DNA from: Muribaculaceae bacterium
Lineage (GTDB): Bacteria; Bacteroidota; Bacteroidia; Bacteroidales; Muribaculaceae
Length of the DNA: 53,339 nt
Assembly (NCBI GenBank): GCA_009775225.1
Contig: VSPE01000012.1
Span: forward strand, 1 to 53,339
Direction: 5' to 3'
Shown here piece by piece: positions 52,371 through 53,339 of the stretch (position 1 is the stretch's first letter; every line of letters starts with the position of its first letter). Made by a program: the position numbers and the translations under genes. The notes under the pieces were generated by a model, which had not been told where the DNA came from, did no database searches, and saw only the letters and a list, made by a program, of their open reading frames with translations.

Positions 52371-53096
52371 ATGAAAGACAACAGGACAGATGAAACTCCC
52401 AGTATGTTTGAGAAACTGATGGAGCTACCTCTTTTTCGCGGAGCTTCGCGACAGAGGCTGTCGCAGCTTGTCGGTGATATCAAGTTTCATTTTTTGAAAT
52501 ACCCGCAGGGCGAAACGATTATTCGCGCAGGAGACCCGTGCCGGCATATTGCCTTTGTGATTTCCGGCTCGGTGAGGGCTACCATTGTCAACGCCGACGG
52601 TCGCTTCTCCATAGGCCAGACTCTTTCCTCCCCCGCTGTGATTATGCCCGACTTCCTTTTCGGCAAGCATACAGTTTATCCGTGCACGGTAGAGGCTATC
52701 GACACCGTGGGGATACTCAAGATAGCCAAGGCCGATTATCTGAAGATGCTGAACAGCGACCCCGTCTTTCTCTTCAATTTCCTGAACACTCTTTCGTCGA
52801 ATGGTCAGAAAGCCCTTCAGGGCATATTGTCGCTTACAACAGGCGACATCGACGAGCGTATAGCATATTGGATTGGCGCTCTTACACAGCCGGGAGCCTA
52901 TGATATTGTGCTTACGTGCCGCAAACGCGACCTCTGTTCGCTCTTCGGTATGCCCCGCACAGTGTTCGATGCAAGCCTACAGTCTATGAAGGAACGAAAT
53001 CTGCTCGATTACACATCGCGTGAGCTGAGTATTGTAGATAGAGCTGCTTTACTCAGCCTGCTTCAGCACAACCCCGAAGACAATCTTTCCGACTGA
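52371..53096 (+). CDS. Crp/Fnr-family transcriptional regulator
   Basis: 241 aa. Residues about 15-130 form a cyclic-nucleotide-binding-like beta barrel (LPLFRGASRQRLSQLVGDIKFHFLKYPQGETIIRAGDPCRHIAFVISGSVRATI). The arginine typical of cAMP binding is not seen, so the ligand is unknown. A long helix leads to a winged HTH (about 185-220; CRKRDLCSLFGMPRTVFDASLQSMKERNLLDY). No Fnr-type Cys cluster. Immediately downstream of the BASS transporter, possibly its local regulator. Confidence 0.87.
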   Translation: MKDNRTDETPSMFEKLMELPLFRGASRQRLSQLVGDIKFHFLKYPQGETIIRAGDPCRHIAFVISGSVRATIVNADGRFSIGQTLSSPAVIMPDFLFGKHTVYPCTVEAIDTVGILKIAKADYLKMLNSDPVFLFNFLNTLSSNGQKALQGILSLTTGDIDERIAYWIGALTQPGAYDIVLTCRKRDLCSLFGMPRTVFDASLQSMKERNLLDYTSRELSIVDRAALLSLLQHNPEDNLSD

Positions 53097-53120
53097 TAGC
53101 CGGGGCTTGCGTTCTGTATA

Positions 53121-53257
53121 AAAACTCAACAAGGTGCCGTCTCTCACGAGGGGGCACCTTGCTGTATCTGAGAAATTAGTTCATGTTCAGATAGCAACCT
53201 AAAACCAATCTTTTAGAAATTGTAAAAAACTTCTTTTATTTACTAACCATTATAACT
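53121..53257 (-). ncRNA. Candidate small RNA of about 137 nt
   Basis: TATCTTTG (53263-53270, minus strand) would start RNA near 53257. It ends after the stem CAAGGTGCC / GGCACCTTG (53130-53138 / 53153-53161), followed on the minus strand by TTGAGTTTTT. Only very short frames occur between. It is convergent with the Crp-type gene, for which the same stem could serve as terminator. No good -33 element. The last 80 nt of the window are AT-rich, with no gene seen. Confidence 0.42.
53130..53161. terminator. Bidirectional terminator hairpin after the Crp-type gene
   Basis: CAAGGTGCC (53130-53138) / GGCACCTTG (53153-53161), a perfect 9-bp stem. The T-run is present only on the minus-strand side. 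Confidence 0.6.
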
Positions 53258-53339
53258 TGATGCAAAGATAATGCGCATTGACTATACAACAGCATACAAT
53301 ATAATTAACATATCATATATATAAGGCATTATTATGGGA

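Overview
The window looks like a chromosomal segment of a gut Bacteroidota, order Bacteroidales. A Muribaculaceae-like member would fit the roughly 50-60 % GC of the core genes, but that level is an inference. Supporting signs are repeated Bacteroidota promoters (TAnnTTTG boxes, sometimes with TTTG 19-20 nt upstream), few Shine-Dalgarno sites, zinc-free S14 and L36, lipoproteins, a DUF6377 regulator, and the gene order coaX / outer-membrane protein / lptC / CNNM-CorC protein.

Layout. (1) 1-5154 (+): five tightly coupled accessory genes. They are the end of a GTPase, a bitopic protein with two zinc ribbons, a secreted helical protein, a retropepsin-type lipoprotein and a second bitopic coiled-coil protein. 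The two bitopic proteins seem to share an N-terminal domain. I know of no described system with this composition, and it is the best candidate for an undescribed system. (2) 5160-8659 (-): epimerase, dGTPase and TPM-domain protein. (3) 8777-10620: AT-rich islet with a DUF3800 protein, a small lipoprotein, a doubtful small secreted ORF, a strong small-RNA candidate and an orphan terminator. (4) 10684-16485 (+): coaX, outer-membrane protein, lptC, CNNM/CorC protein, tetrapyrrole-methylase-family protein and a WalJ-type hydrolase. (5) 16729-19869 (+): asd and a CPA2 antiporter. (6) 19951-23316 (-): glycosyltransferase, DUF2807 protein, tRNA-Arg, tRNA-Asp and recO. (7) 23519-27797 (+): greA, HIT protein, thioredoxin-fold lipoprotein and GH20 hexosaminidase. 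(8) 28145-46622 (+): the fused str-S10-spc-alpha ribosomal superoperon, rpsL to rplQ, with four hairpin-rich spacers that may be autoregulatory leaders. (9) 46734-53096 (+): carbonic anhydrase, mutL, DUF6377 regulator, BASS transporter and Crp/Fnr regulator, with two more small-RNA candidates.

Points of interest outside the first cassette: WalJ carries an N-terminal extension with a sliding-clamp-like motif, and MutL in the same window has lost its endonuclease motif residues. Several genes (coaX, recO, mutL, carbonic anhydrase, the epimerase) have a promoter box so close to ATG that their mRNAs should be leaderless or nearly so.

Limits: names come from reading motifs and gene order by eye. 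No database search or folding was run. Promoters and small RNAs rest on consensus matches and hairpins alone.
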